Source: Cryptomeria japonica
Lineage: Eukaryota; Streptophyta; Pinopsida; Cupressales; Cupressaceae
Length of the DNA: 46,670 nt
Reading direction: 5' to 3'
Assembly: GCF_030272615.1 (NCBI RefSeq)
Contig: NW_026729200.1
Span: 100,001 to 146,670, forward strand
The translations under genes were made by a program, and so were the position numbers. The notes under the pieces are model-generated. The model was given only the letters and a program-made list of their open reading frames with translations, ran no database searches and was not told where the DNA came from. Position 1 is the stretch's first letter, and each line of letters starts with the position of its first letter. Positions 10,271-19,079 of this stretch are shown here, one piece after another.

Positions 10271-10300
10271 CCTCCCCTATATAAGCTATTTGTCTGATTC
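10271..10300 (-). promoter_or_regulatory. Pol I-type promoter 9 (157-bp class)
   Basis: Core identical to promoter 8, one 157-bp period away. Confidence 0.7.
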
Positions 10301-10427
10301 TCATACATGTGTAGTCTACAGGAGCAATTAGGACATCGACCCCAACTTTTGACTTCTTAACGAAAACAAGGTCTTTGAGGTTGACGTAATGCGCACAACC
10401 AGGGGAGTCGACCCATCAAACCCAACA

Positions 10428-10457
10428 CCTCCCCTATATAAGCTATTTGTCCGATTC
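10428..10457 (-). promoter_or_regulatory. Pol I-type promoter 10 (157-bp class)
   Basis: Core identical to promoter 8. The upstream flank has TTGTCCG (+ strand), as in the 311-bp class. Confidence 0.7.
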
Positions 10458-10584
10458 TCATACATGTGTAGCCTACAGGAGCCATTAGGACATTGACCCC
10501 AACTTTTGACTTCTTAACGAAAACAAGGTCTTTGAGGTTGGCGTAATGCGCACAACCAAGGGAGTTGACCCATCAAACCCAACA

Positions 10585-10614
10585 CCTCCCCTATATAAGC
10601 TATTTGTCTGATTC
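10585..10614 (-). promoter_or_regulatory. Pol I-type promoter 11 (157-bp class)
   Basis: Core identical to promoter 8. The downstream block reads AAGGGAGTTGACCCA instead of AGGGGAGTCGACCCA, losing the SalI-like GTCGAC. Confidence 0.7.
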
Positions 10615-10804
10615 TCATACATGTGTAGCCTGCAACAACGATTAGGACATCCACCCCAACTTCTGAATTCGTCTGCGTTGACCGCACCAAAGGTGCACGC
10701 CTTGGTGCTCACCAAAATCCGACTTCCGACTTCTTCTGCTATGCGGGGTCTTTGAGGTTGGCGCAGTGCGCACAACCAGGGGAGTCAACCCACCGAATGC
10801 AACA

Positions 10805-10834
10805 CCTCCCCTATATAAGCTATTTGTCTGATTC
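10805..10834 (-). promoter_or_regulatory. Pol I-type promoter 12
   Basis: Core identical to promoter 8. It is 220 bp from promoter 11 because about 63 bp of GC-rich GGTGCACGCC-type sequence is inserted between them. Confidence 0.7.
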
Positions 10835-10961
10835 TCATACATGCGTAGACTGCAGCAATGATTAGGACATCCACCCCAACTTTTGACTTCTTAAACAAGA
10901 CAGGGTCTTTGAAGTTGGTGCAGTGCACACAACCAGGGGAGTCGACCCATCAAACGCAACA

Positions 10962-10993
10962 CCTCCCCTATATAAAGCTATTTGTCCGATTCT
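10962..10993 (-). promoter_or_regulatory. Pol I-type promoter 13, outermost copy
   Basis: One extra base in the core gives minus-strand GCTTTATATAGGGGAGG. It is the promoter nearest the 5S macrosatellite and farthest from the putative 18S side. Nothing similar occurs to its right. Confidence 0.65.
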
Positions 10994-11270
10994 CATACGT
11001 GTAGTCTGCAGCAGCGATTAGGACATCGACCCCAACTTCCGAATTCGTTTGCATTGACCGCACCAAAGGTGCACGCCTTGGTGTGCACCTTGGAGTGCAC
11101 TTTGGTGCTCACCTCGGTGCACACTTTGGTGTGCACCTCGGTGTGCACCAAAGGTGCGCACCTTGGAGCGCACCAAAGGTGTACACTTTGGAGCGCACCA
11201 CATAGGGTCTTTGAGAGGTTGGCACAGTGCGCACACCAAGGTGGGTGTTGAGGTGCGTGCCGAGGTGGGT
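10986..11270. repeat. GGTGCACC-type GC minisatellite
   Basis: Irregular repetition of near-palindromic GGTGCACACC, GGTGCGCACC and CACCTTGGAG words, about 10-20 bp apart. It is a transition between the last promoter unit and the G-rich minisatellite. Confidence 0.7.
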
Positions 11271-12448
11271 GGGTGCTAGGGTGCGCTCCATGGTGGGTGC
11301 CAGGGTGGGTGCGTGCTAGGGTGGATTCCAAAGAGGGTCATAGGGTGGGTGCCAAGGTGGGTTGGTGATATAGTGGGTTCAAAGGTGGGTACTAGGGTGG
11401 GTTCCAAGGTGGGTCACAAGTTGGGTGCCAGGATGCGTGGGTGTTAGGTTGGGTGCCAAGGTGGGCTCCTGCGTGGGTGGGTGCTAGGGTGGGTTTCAAG
11501 GTGGACGCGAGGGCGGGTGCCAAGGTGGGTAACAAGTTGGGTGTTAGGATGGGTGAGTGCTAGAGTGGGTGCCAAGGTGGGTGGGTGCTAAGGTGGATGC
11601 CAAGGTGGTTCACAGGGTGGGTGGGTTCTAGGGTGAGTTCCAAGGTGGGTCACAGGTTTAGTGCTAGGGTGCGTGTCAAGGCGGGTGTCGAGGTGCCTGG
11701 GTGCTAGGGTGTGGATGCCAATGTGGGTCATAGGGTGGGTACTAGGGTGGGCTGCAATGTGGGTGCCAAGGTGGGTAACATGCTCGGTTGGTTCTAAATT
11801 GGGTGTCAGGGTGGGTGTGCACCCACCTTGCCCGAGGTGGGTGCCAAGGTGCCAGTGTGGGTGGGTGCTAAGGTGGATGCCAAGGTGGGTGAGAAGGTGG
11901 GTGATAGGTTGAGTGGTAGGATGGGTGGGTGCCAAGATGGGTCACAGGGTGGGTGCAAGGGTGGGTAGGTGCTAGGGTTGGTGTCAGGGTGGGTGGGTGC
12001 TAGGTTGGGTTCCAAGGTGGGTGCGAGGGTGAGTGTCAAGGTGGGTCACAGGTTAGGTGCTAGGATGGGTGAGTGCTAGGGTGCAAAGGTGCCAGGGTGG
12101 GTGCTAGGATGGGTCGATGCTAGGGTGAGTGGCAAGGTGGGTCCACAAGTGTCAAGGTGGGTGCCGAGGTGGGTGCCAACTTGGGTTCCAAGGTGGGTGC
12201 CAAGTGGGCGACTGCTATGGTGGATGCCAAGGTGGGTCACGGGGTGGGTGCCAAGTTGCTAGGTTGTGTTCCAAGGTGGGTGCCAACGTGGCTGCTAGGG
12301 TGCGTGGGTTAAAGGGTGTGTCACAACGTGGGTGCCAGGATGGGTGCGCACCCACACTGGCCAAGACGGGTGCAAGGTTGGGTTCCAAGCCCGGTCACAG
12401 GCTGGGTGCTAGGATGGGTGGGTGCCAAGGTGGGCACCAGGGTGGGTG
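11271..12448 (+). repeat. G-rich GGTGGGTGCCAA minisatellite outside the macro-units
   Basis: Degenerate tandem words GGTGGGTGCCAAGGTGGGT, GGTGGGTGCTAGGGTGGGT and GGTGGGTCACAGG follow one another for about 1.2 kb with period near 18-22 bp. The G-rich strand is the + strand throughout, with frequent GGGTGGGT runs. It merges directly into the same kind of sequence that begins macro-unit 1. Confidence 0.88.
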
Positions 12449-12970
12449 CACCCACCCTGGCCAAGGTGGGTCACGGGGTGGGTCCTAGGGTGGGTAACAG
12501 GGTGGGTACTAAGGTGCGTGCCAAGGTGGGTCATGGGGTGGGTGCCAAGGTGGGCACCAGGGTGGGTGTGCACCAACCCTAGCCAGGGTAGGTCACGGGG
12601 TGGTTGTCGGGGTGGGCGTCAAGGAGCCAAGGTGGGTGGCAAGTAGCCAAGTTGCGTGCCAAGGTGGGTGTCGGGGTGGGTGCCAAGGATCCAAGGTGGG
12701 TGCCAAGGAACCAAGGTGGGTGTCTGGGTGGGTGCCGAGGTGGGAGCCAGGGTGGGTCCCAAGGTGAGTGCAAAGGTGGGTGCCAGGGTCAAGGTGAGTG
12801 CCAATGTGGGTTCCAAGGTGCCAGGGTCAGGGTGAGTGCCAATGTGGGTTCAAAGGTGCTAAGTTGGGTGCGAGGTTGGGTGCGAGGGTGGGTGGGTGCC
12901 AAGGTGTGCTAGGTGGAAGCCCGGGTGGGTCGGCATCCCATGGGTGTCGAGTTGGGTGCCTGATGGGTGC
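12449..12970 (+). repeat. G-rich minisatellite, unit 1
   Basis: About 520 bp of GGTGGGTGCCAAGG-type words, G-rich on the + strand, opening the macro-unit upstream of 5S. It contains many closely spaced G3/G4 runs able in principle to form G-quadruplexes. The same block opens units 2-6 almost unchanged. Confidence 0.9.
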
Positions 12971-13320
12971 TTCTTGTCAAGTTTTAGTCGTCGGGACTCA
13001 TTTCGAGCCTTAGAGGTCGTTTCTTGTCCGGTTGCCCTGTCTTCGACCTGGGAACCCAATTTTGGTCCTCGGGTCCCATTTTTTTTTGTCTCGCATCCCA
13101 CTTTTGGCCTGTGGCCTTTTCGGGGTCGATTCTCGTTTTGGGCATCAGAGCATGTTTCTTCTCCTAAAACCCAATATTTGTTTATTAAGTCTCGGAACAC
13201 ATTTTTGTTCTCGTGGACCCATCATGGGTCTTGGAACGCATTTGTGGTCCTTGGGTCCCATTTTGCATCCCGAAACTTGTGTTTTGGTGCTTGATCCCTA
13301 TTTTGGGTGCCCACCTTGCA
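12971..13320. other. T-rich spacer upstream of 5S, unit 1
   Basis: The least GC-rich part of the unit. It holds diverged copies of a word like CTTGGGTCCCATTTTG every 30-35 bp (for example near 13074, 13100 and 13250). No gene is visible. The same sequence recurs in every macro-unit at 19080, 25115, 31148, 37258 and 43295. Confidence 0.7.
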
Positions 13321-13702
13321 CCAAGTGCGCACCCGGGGCAAACCGAGCGCCTTGGTGCACCGGGGCAAGATCGAGCGTGCACCCGAGGCGCCCCGAACAT
13401 GCACCAAGGTGCACTCGGCCCACATGTGAGCGCAGGTCGTTGCGCCCGAGGTGGTGTGTGGGCACCGCGTTGCAGACGGGACACTGCACGCACACGACGC
13501 CCCGTCCAGGTGCACGCACGTAGGCCGGGCCGGGTGCACACCCGACGCCCTAGCAAGGTGCGCGCACCCGGGCAGGGCTCACACTTGGCGAACGGGGCGC
13601 ACTTCGCGAGGGAGGGTGTGCACCTCGACGGGGGTGGGTGGCCGGGGTGGATTCGCACGTGGGTCGCGGTTTGCTAAGTACACACTGCGACAAGCTCATA
13701 AC

Positions 13703-13820
13703 GGGTGCGATCATACCAGCGTTAGTGCACCGGATCCCATCAGAACTCCGCAGTTAAGCGCGCTTGGGCCGGAGTAGTACTGGGATGGGTGACCTCCCGG
13801 GAAGTCCCGGTGTTGCACCC
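13703..13820 (+). rRNA. 5S rRNA: 5S ribosomal RNA, copy 1
   Basis: Structural RNA of the large ribosomal subunit, transcribed by RNA polymerase III. The 118 bp shown begin GGGTGCGATCATACCAGC and end GTGTTGCACCC; one or two terminator T residues may belong to the mature RNA. Terminal GGGTGC and GCACCC pair as helix I. The internal promoter is intact: A box about residues 50-64 (AGTTAAGCGCGCTTG), intermediate element near 67-72, and C box about 80-97 (GGGATGGGTGACCTCC). Upstream there is a C at -1 and a weak TATA-like TAAGTAC at -28. All six copies in the window are identical over these 118 bp. The sequence is a land-plant 5S and, from memory, nearest to gymnosperms. It points opposite to the Pol I-type promoters. 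Confidence 0.98.
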
Positions 13821-13833
13821 TTTCTTAGTTTTT
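13821..13833 (+). terminator. Pol III terminator of 5S copy 1 (interrupted T run)
   Basis: TTTCTTAG then TTTTT. The first T run is broken by a C, so efficient stopping may rely on the second run, 8-12 nt beyond the mature end. Confidence 0.75.
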
Positions 13834-16800
13834 CGCCGGGCGTCGCAATGCTATTTGAATAAACCTTTTGCCCGTTTGCGTTCTCGTCGGGGCCGGGCCG
13901 GGCCGGGGTGCGCTGCCCGCACTACCGCGCGCGCGGGGGGCGACACCGAGCGCGCACCCGAGGCGCCCCGAGCACACAGGCCACGGTGCAACCCGGGCGT
14001 TGTGCGCGCACCCCGGTGCGCCCGAGGTGCTGCGCGCGCACCCAGGTGAAATCGGTGTGCACCTCGGCCAGTGCGCGCTCGGTCGAGTCGCGCACGTTGG
14101 CCAAGGTGCACGGTGATGTTTCTTACTCTAAGGTTCCGCACCAGACGCCCGGGACAGGTGAGCGAAGCTGGGCGGGGCCGGGTGCGCGGCCGGGGCAGGT
14201 GCACGCAGCTGGAGAGAGCTTTGGAGCACACCAGAGGTGCGCACCTTGGAGCACACTTCGGAGCGCACCAATGATGCGCTCCATTCAAAAGTTTCCTGAA
14301 AAGGCAAAAAAAGTTGAGATTATAGAATTTCCCACTTGAGAGATTGTAAAAAAAAAAAATTTAAAATGAAGGAAACGCGGGTGCCAAGGTGTGCGCGCCC
14401 GGGTGCGCAGCCCAGCCAAGGTGTGCGCACCAAGGCGCCCACCCTGGCGAAGGTGCACGCAAGGTGCGCACCCGAGGCAAACCGGACAATTAACCCAACT
14501 TTCGACTTCGCGCGCACCTGCGCACCTTGGAGCGCACTTCGGAGCGCTCCTTGGTGCGCACCAATCTTGGGCACCTCGGAGTGCACCATGGCGCCCACCA
14601 AGGTGCGCACCCGGGGCAAACCGAGCTCCGACTTCGTGCGCACCTTGGAGCGCACGAAAGGTGCGCACCATGGCGCCCACCAAGGTGCGCAGCCCAGCCA
14701 AGGCGTGCGCATCAAGGTGCGCACCCTGGCGAAGGTGCGCACCCGGGGCAAACCGAGCTCCGACTTCGTGCGCACCTTGGAGCGCACAAAGGGTGCGCAA
14801 CCCAGCCAAGGTGTGCGCACCCCGGGCAAACCGAGCTCCGAATCGTGCGCACCTTGGAGCACACTTCGGAGCCCTCCTTGGTGCGCACCGATGTTGCGCA
14901 CCTCGGAGCGCACCCGGGGAAAACAATGCAATTAACCCGACTTTCGACTTCGTGGGCACCTCGGAGCGCTCTCGGGTTCGCACCTCGGAGCACACCGAGG
15001 TGCGCACCTTTGATGCGCTGCCTTCACCAATTTCCAGAAAAGGCAAGAAAACATTGAGAAGGTGTGCGCACCGAGGTGCCCACCCTGGCGAAGGTGCACG
15101 CGAGGTGCGCACCCGGGGCAAACCGGGCTCCGACTTCGTGCACGCCATGCTGCGCACCTTGGAGGGCCATGGTGCGCACCTTGGAGCACACTTCGGAGCG
15201 CTCAATGGTGCCCAACCCAGCCAAGGTGCCCACCGCGGCGAAGGTGCACGCGAGGTGCGCACCCGGGGTAAACCGGGCTCCGACTTCGTGCACGCCGCAC
15301 CTTGGAGCACACTTCGGAGCGCTCCTTGGTGCGCACCAGGGCGCGCAACCCAGCCGAGGTGCCCACCCCGGCGAAGGTGCACGCGGGGTGCGCACCCGGG
15401 GCAAACCGGGCTCCGACTTCGTGCACGCCATGGTGCCCACCGCGGCGAAGGTGCACGCGAGGTGCGCACCCGGGGCAAACCGGGCTCCGACTTCGTGCAC
15501 GCCGCACCTTGGAGCACACTTCGGAGCGCTCCTTGGTGCGCACCAGGGCGCGCAACCCAGCCGAGGTGCCCACCCCAGCGAAGGTGCACGCGAGGTGCGC
15601 ACCCGGGGCAAACCGGGCTCCGACTTCGTGCACGCCATGGTGCCCACCGCGGCGAAGGTGCACGCGAGGTGCGCACCCGGGGCAAACCGGGCTCCGACTT
15701 CGTGCACGCCATGGTGCCCACCGCGGCGAAGGTGCACGCGAGGTGCGCACCCGGGGCAAACCGGGCTCCGACTTCGTGCACGCCGCACCTTGGAGCACAC
15801 TTCGGAGCGCTCCTTGGTGCGCACCATGGTGCCCACCAGGGCGCGCAACCCCGCCGAAGGTGCACGCGAGGTGCGCACCCGGGGCAAACCGGGCTCCGAC
15901 TTCGTGCACGCCGCACCTTGGAGCACACTTCGGAGCGCTCCTTGGTGCGCACCAGGGCGCGCAACCCCGCCGAAGGTGCACGCGAGGTGCGCACCCGGGG
16001 CAAACCGGGCTCTGACTTCGTGCACGCCATGGTGCGCACCAGGGTGCCCACCGCGGCGAAGGTGCGCACCCGGGGCAAACCGGGCTCCGACTTCGTGCAC
16101 GCCGCACCTTGGAGCACACTTCGGAGCGCTCCTTGGTGCGCACCAGGGCGCGCAACCCAGCCGAGGTGCCCACCCCGGCGAAGGTGCACGCGAGGTGCGC
16201 ACCCGGGGCAAACCGGGCTCCGACTTCGTGCACGCCATGGTGCCCACCGCGGCGAAGGTGCGCACCCGGGGCAAACCGGGCTAGGACTTCGTGCACGCCG
16301 CACCTTGGAGCACACTTCGGAGCGCTCCTTGGTGCGCACCATGGTGCCCACCAGGCCGCGCAACCCAGCCAAGGTGTGCGCACCAAGGTGCACGCGAGGT
16401 GCGCACCCGGGGCAAACCGGGGTCCGGCTTCGTGCACGCCGCACCTTGGAGCACACATCGGGGCGCTCCCGGGTTCGCACCGGCGTTGCGCACCGTGGTG
16501 GGCACCTCGGAGCGCACCGTGGTGGGCACCTCGGAGCACACCAAGGTGGGCAGCGAGGTGCGCACCTTTGATGCGATGCCTTCACTAATTTCCATAAAAG
16601 GCAAAAGAAAACGAGATTTTAAAATTTCCGTTTTGAAAGATAGTGAGAAAAAGGGAATGCTGGTGCCATCTTGAGCCCGCCCTGGTGCGCAGCCCAGCCA
16701 AGGTGTGCGCACCAAGGTGCCCACCCTGGCGAAGGTGCGCGCCCGGGCAATTAACCCAACTTCCAACTTCGCGCGCGCCAGGGTGGGAGCGCACCCAACA

Positions 16801-18557
16801 ACCGGGCCTGGGAAGAGCCAATGCGAGAAACCCCACCAAACGCTCTGACAAAAAAAGAGGGGGCGCTCCAGTAACCCCGCTTCGGAGCGCACCCTGGGCA
16901 AACCCAGCCAGGGTGCCCACCCCGGCCAAGGTGCAGGCGAGGTGCGCACCCGGGGCAAACCGGGCTCCGACAACGTGCACGCCGCACCTTGGAGCACACT
17001 TCGTAGCGCTCCCGGGTGCGCACCTCAGAGCACACCAAGGTGGGCAGCGAGGTGCGCACCTTTGATGCGCTGCCTTCACTAATTTCCAGAAAAGGCAAAA
17101 AAAAGAGGAGATTTTAAAATTTCCGTTTTGAAAGATAGTGAAAAAAACGGAACGCGGGTGCCATCTTGAGCCCGCCCTGGTGCACAGCCCAGGTAAGGTG
17201 CCCACCCTGGCAAAGGTGCGCACCCGGGCAATTAACCCTACTTCCGACTTCGTGCGCGCCAGGGTGGCAACCGGGCCTGGGAAGAGCCAATGCGAGAAAC
17301 CCCACCAAACGCTCCGACAAAAAAAGAGGCGGCGCTCCAATAACCCCGCTTCGGAGCGCAGCCGGGGCAAACCCAGCCAAGGTGCCCACCCCGACGAAGG
17401 TGCACGCGAGGTGCGCACCCGGGGCAAACCGGGCTCCGACAACGTGCACGCAGCACCTTGGAGCACACTTCGAAGCACTCCCGGGTGCCCACCGGCGTTG
17501 CGCACCGTGGTGGGCAGCGAGGTGCGCACCTTTGATGCGCTGCCTTCACTAATTTCCAGAAAAGGCAAAAAAAAATGAGATTTTAAAATTTCCGTTTTGA
17601 AAGATAGTGAAAAAAACGGAACGCGGGTGCCATCTTGAGCCCGCCCTGGTGCGCAGCCCAGGCAAGGCATGCGCACCAAGGTGCCCACCCGCGGTGCACA
17701 CCCGGGGCAAACCGGGCTCCGACTTCGTGCAGGCCGCACCTTGGAGCACACTTCGGAGCGCTCCTTGGTGCGCACCATGGTGCCCACCAGGGCGCACCCG
17801 GGGCAAACCGGGCTCCGACTTCGTGCACGCCGCACCTTGGAGCACACATCGGAGCGCTCCCAGGTTCGCACCAGCGTTGCGCACCTTTGATGCGCTGCCT
17901 TCACTAATTTCCAGAAAAGGCAAAAAAAAACGATATTTTAAAATTTCCGTTCTGAAAGATAGTGAAAAAAACGGAACGCGGGTGCCATCTTGAGCCCTTC
18001 CTGGTGCGCAGCCCAGGCAAGTTGTGCGCACCAAGGTGCCCACCCTGGCGGAGGTGCGCGCCCGGGGCAAACCGGGCTCCGACTTCGTGCACTGCATGGT
18101 GCCCACCAAGGCGCGCAACCCAGCCAAGGTGCCCACCGCAGCGAAGGTGCACGCGAGGTGCGCACCCGAGGTGCACACCCGGGGCAAACCGAGCTCCGAC
18201 TTCGTGCACGCCGCACCTTGGAGCACACTTCAGAGCGCTCCTTGGTGCGCACCAGGGCGCGCAACCCAGCCAAGGTGCTCACCCCGGCGAAGGTGCACGC
18301 GAGGTGCGCACCCGGGGCAAGCCGGGCTCGGACTTCGTGCACGCCGCACCTTGGAGCACACATCGGAGCGCTCCCGGGTTCGCACCAGCATTGCGCACCT
18401 TTGATGCGCTGCCTTCACTAATTTCCAGAAAAGGCAAAAAAAAAAAAAAAACGAGATTTTAAAATTTCCGTTTTGAAAGATAGTGAAAAAAACGGAACGC
18501 GGGTGCCATCTTGAGCCCGCCCTGGTGTGCAGCCCAGGCAAGTTGTGCGCACCAAGG
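13834..18557. repeat. GC-module array with AT-rich modules, unit 1
   Basis: About 4.7 kb without a gene. The bulk is a shuffled series of GC modules. One contains GGTGCGCACCCGGGGCAAAC and GGGCTCCGACTTCGTGCACG; another contains CGCACCTTGGAGCACACTTC and GGAGCGCTCC; a third reads CATGGTGCCCACCGCGG. The 10-mers GGTGCGCACC and GGAGCGCTCC are perfect palindromes. Seven AT-rich modules (TTTGATGCGCTGCCTTCACT, A-run, TTTTAAAATTTCCGTTTTG, ending CCATCTTGAG) divide it. A further module at about 16798-16890 and 17267-17360 carries GAAACCCCACCAAACGCTC and a short A-run. Frames up to 766 codons are open on both strands but are low-complexity and broken by 1-nt indels in other units. Confidence 0.9.
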
Positions 18558-19079
18558 CACCCACCCTGGCCAAGGTGGGTCACGGGGTGGGTCCTAGGGT
18601 GGGTAACGGGGTGGGTACTAAGGTGCGTGCCAAGGTGGGTCATGGGGTGGGTGCCAAGGTGGGCACCAGGGTGGGTGTGCACCAACCCTAGCCAGGGTAG
18701 GTCACGGGGTGGTTGTCGGGGTGGGCGTCAAGGAGCCAAGGTGGGTGGCAAGTAGCCAAGTTGCGTGCCAAGGTGGGTGTCGGGGTGGGTGCCAAGGATC
18801 CAAGGTGGGTGCCAAGGAACCAAGGTGGGTGTCTGGGTGGGTGCCGAGGTGGGAGCCAGGGTGGGTCCCAAGGTGAGTGCAAAGGTGGGTGCCAGGGTCA
18901 AGGTGAGTGCCAATGTGGGTTCCAAGGTGCCAGGGTCAGGGTGAGTGCCAATGTGGGTTCAAAGGTGCTAAGTTGGGTGCGAGGTTGGGTGCGAGGGTGG
19001 GTGGGTGCCAAGGTGTGCTAGGTGGAAGCCCGGGTGGGTCGGCATCCCATGGGTGTCGAGTTGGGTGCCTGATGGGTGC
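18558..19079 (+). repeat. G-rich minisatellite, unit 2
   Basis: Same GGTGGGTGCC-type block as in unit 1. The one visible early difference is GGGTAACGGGG where unit 1 has GGGTAACAGGG. Confidence 0.9.

Larger units (their letters stand above)
9991..10985 (-). repeat. 157-bp promoter repeat, six promoter copies
   Basis: Promoter cores at 10114, 10271, 10428 and 10585 are exactly 157 bp apart. The next step is 220 bp (to 10805) because of an inserted GC segment near 10680-10740, and the last is again 157 bp (10962). Each unit carries the GTCTTTGAGGTTG element, an AGGGGAGTCGACCCA-type block, the core, and the upstream block AGGACATCGACCCCAACTT. One unit differs at several of these positions. Confidence 0.92.
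12449..18557 (+). repeat. 5S macrosatellite unit 1 (6109 bp, long form)
   Basis: First of five complete direct repeats. Order within the unit: G-rich minisatellite (12449-12970), T-rich spacer (12971-13320), GC-rich leader, 5S gene (13703), GC-rich 3' flank, then GC modules with AT-rich modules starting at 14273, 15009, 16567, 17061, 17531, 17886 and 18400. The long form has one extra 75-bp GC module near 15640-15720. Markers shared with unit 4 are GGGGTAAACC at 15267 and CCCCAGCGAAGG near 15573. The G run 3' of 5S is six, as in unit 3. The unit boundary is placed at CACCCACCCTGG, where homology between units begins. Confidence 0.95.

Noticed and set aside
6836-10974. Reading CTATATAAG on the + strand as Pol II TATA boxes
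   Set aside because: Possible in principle, but thirteen tandem copies in spacer, with G4AGG on the minus strand directly after TATATA and no gene downstream on the + strand, fit a Pol I initiator better.
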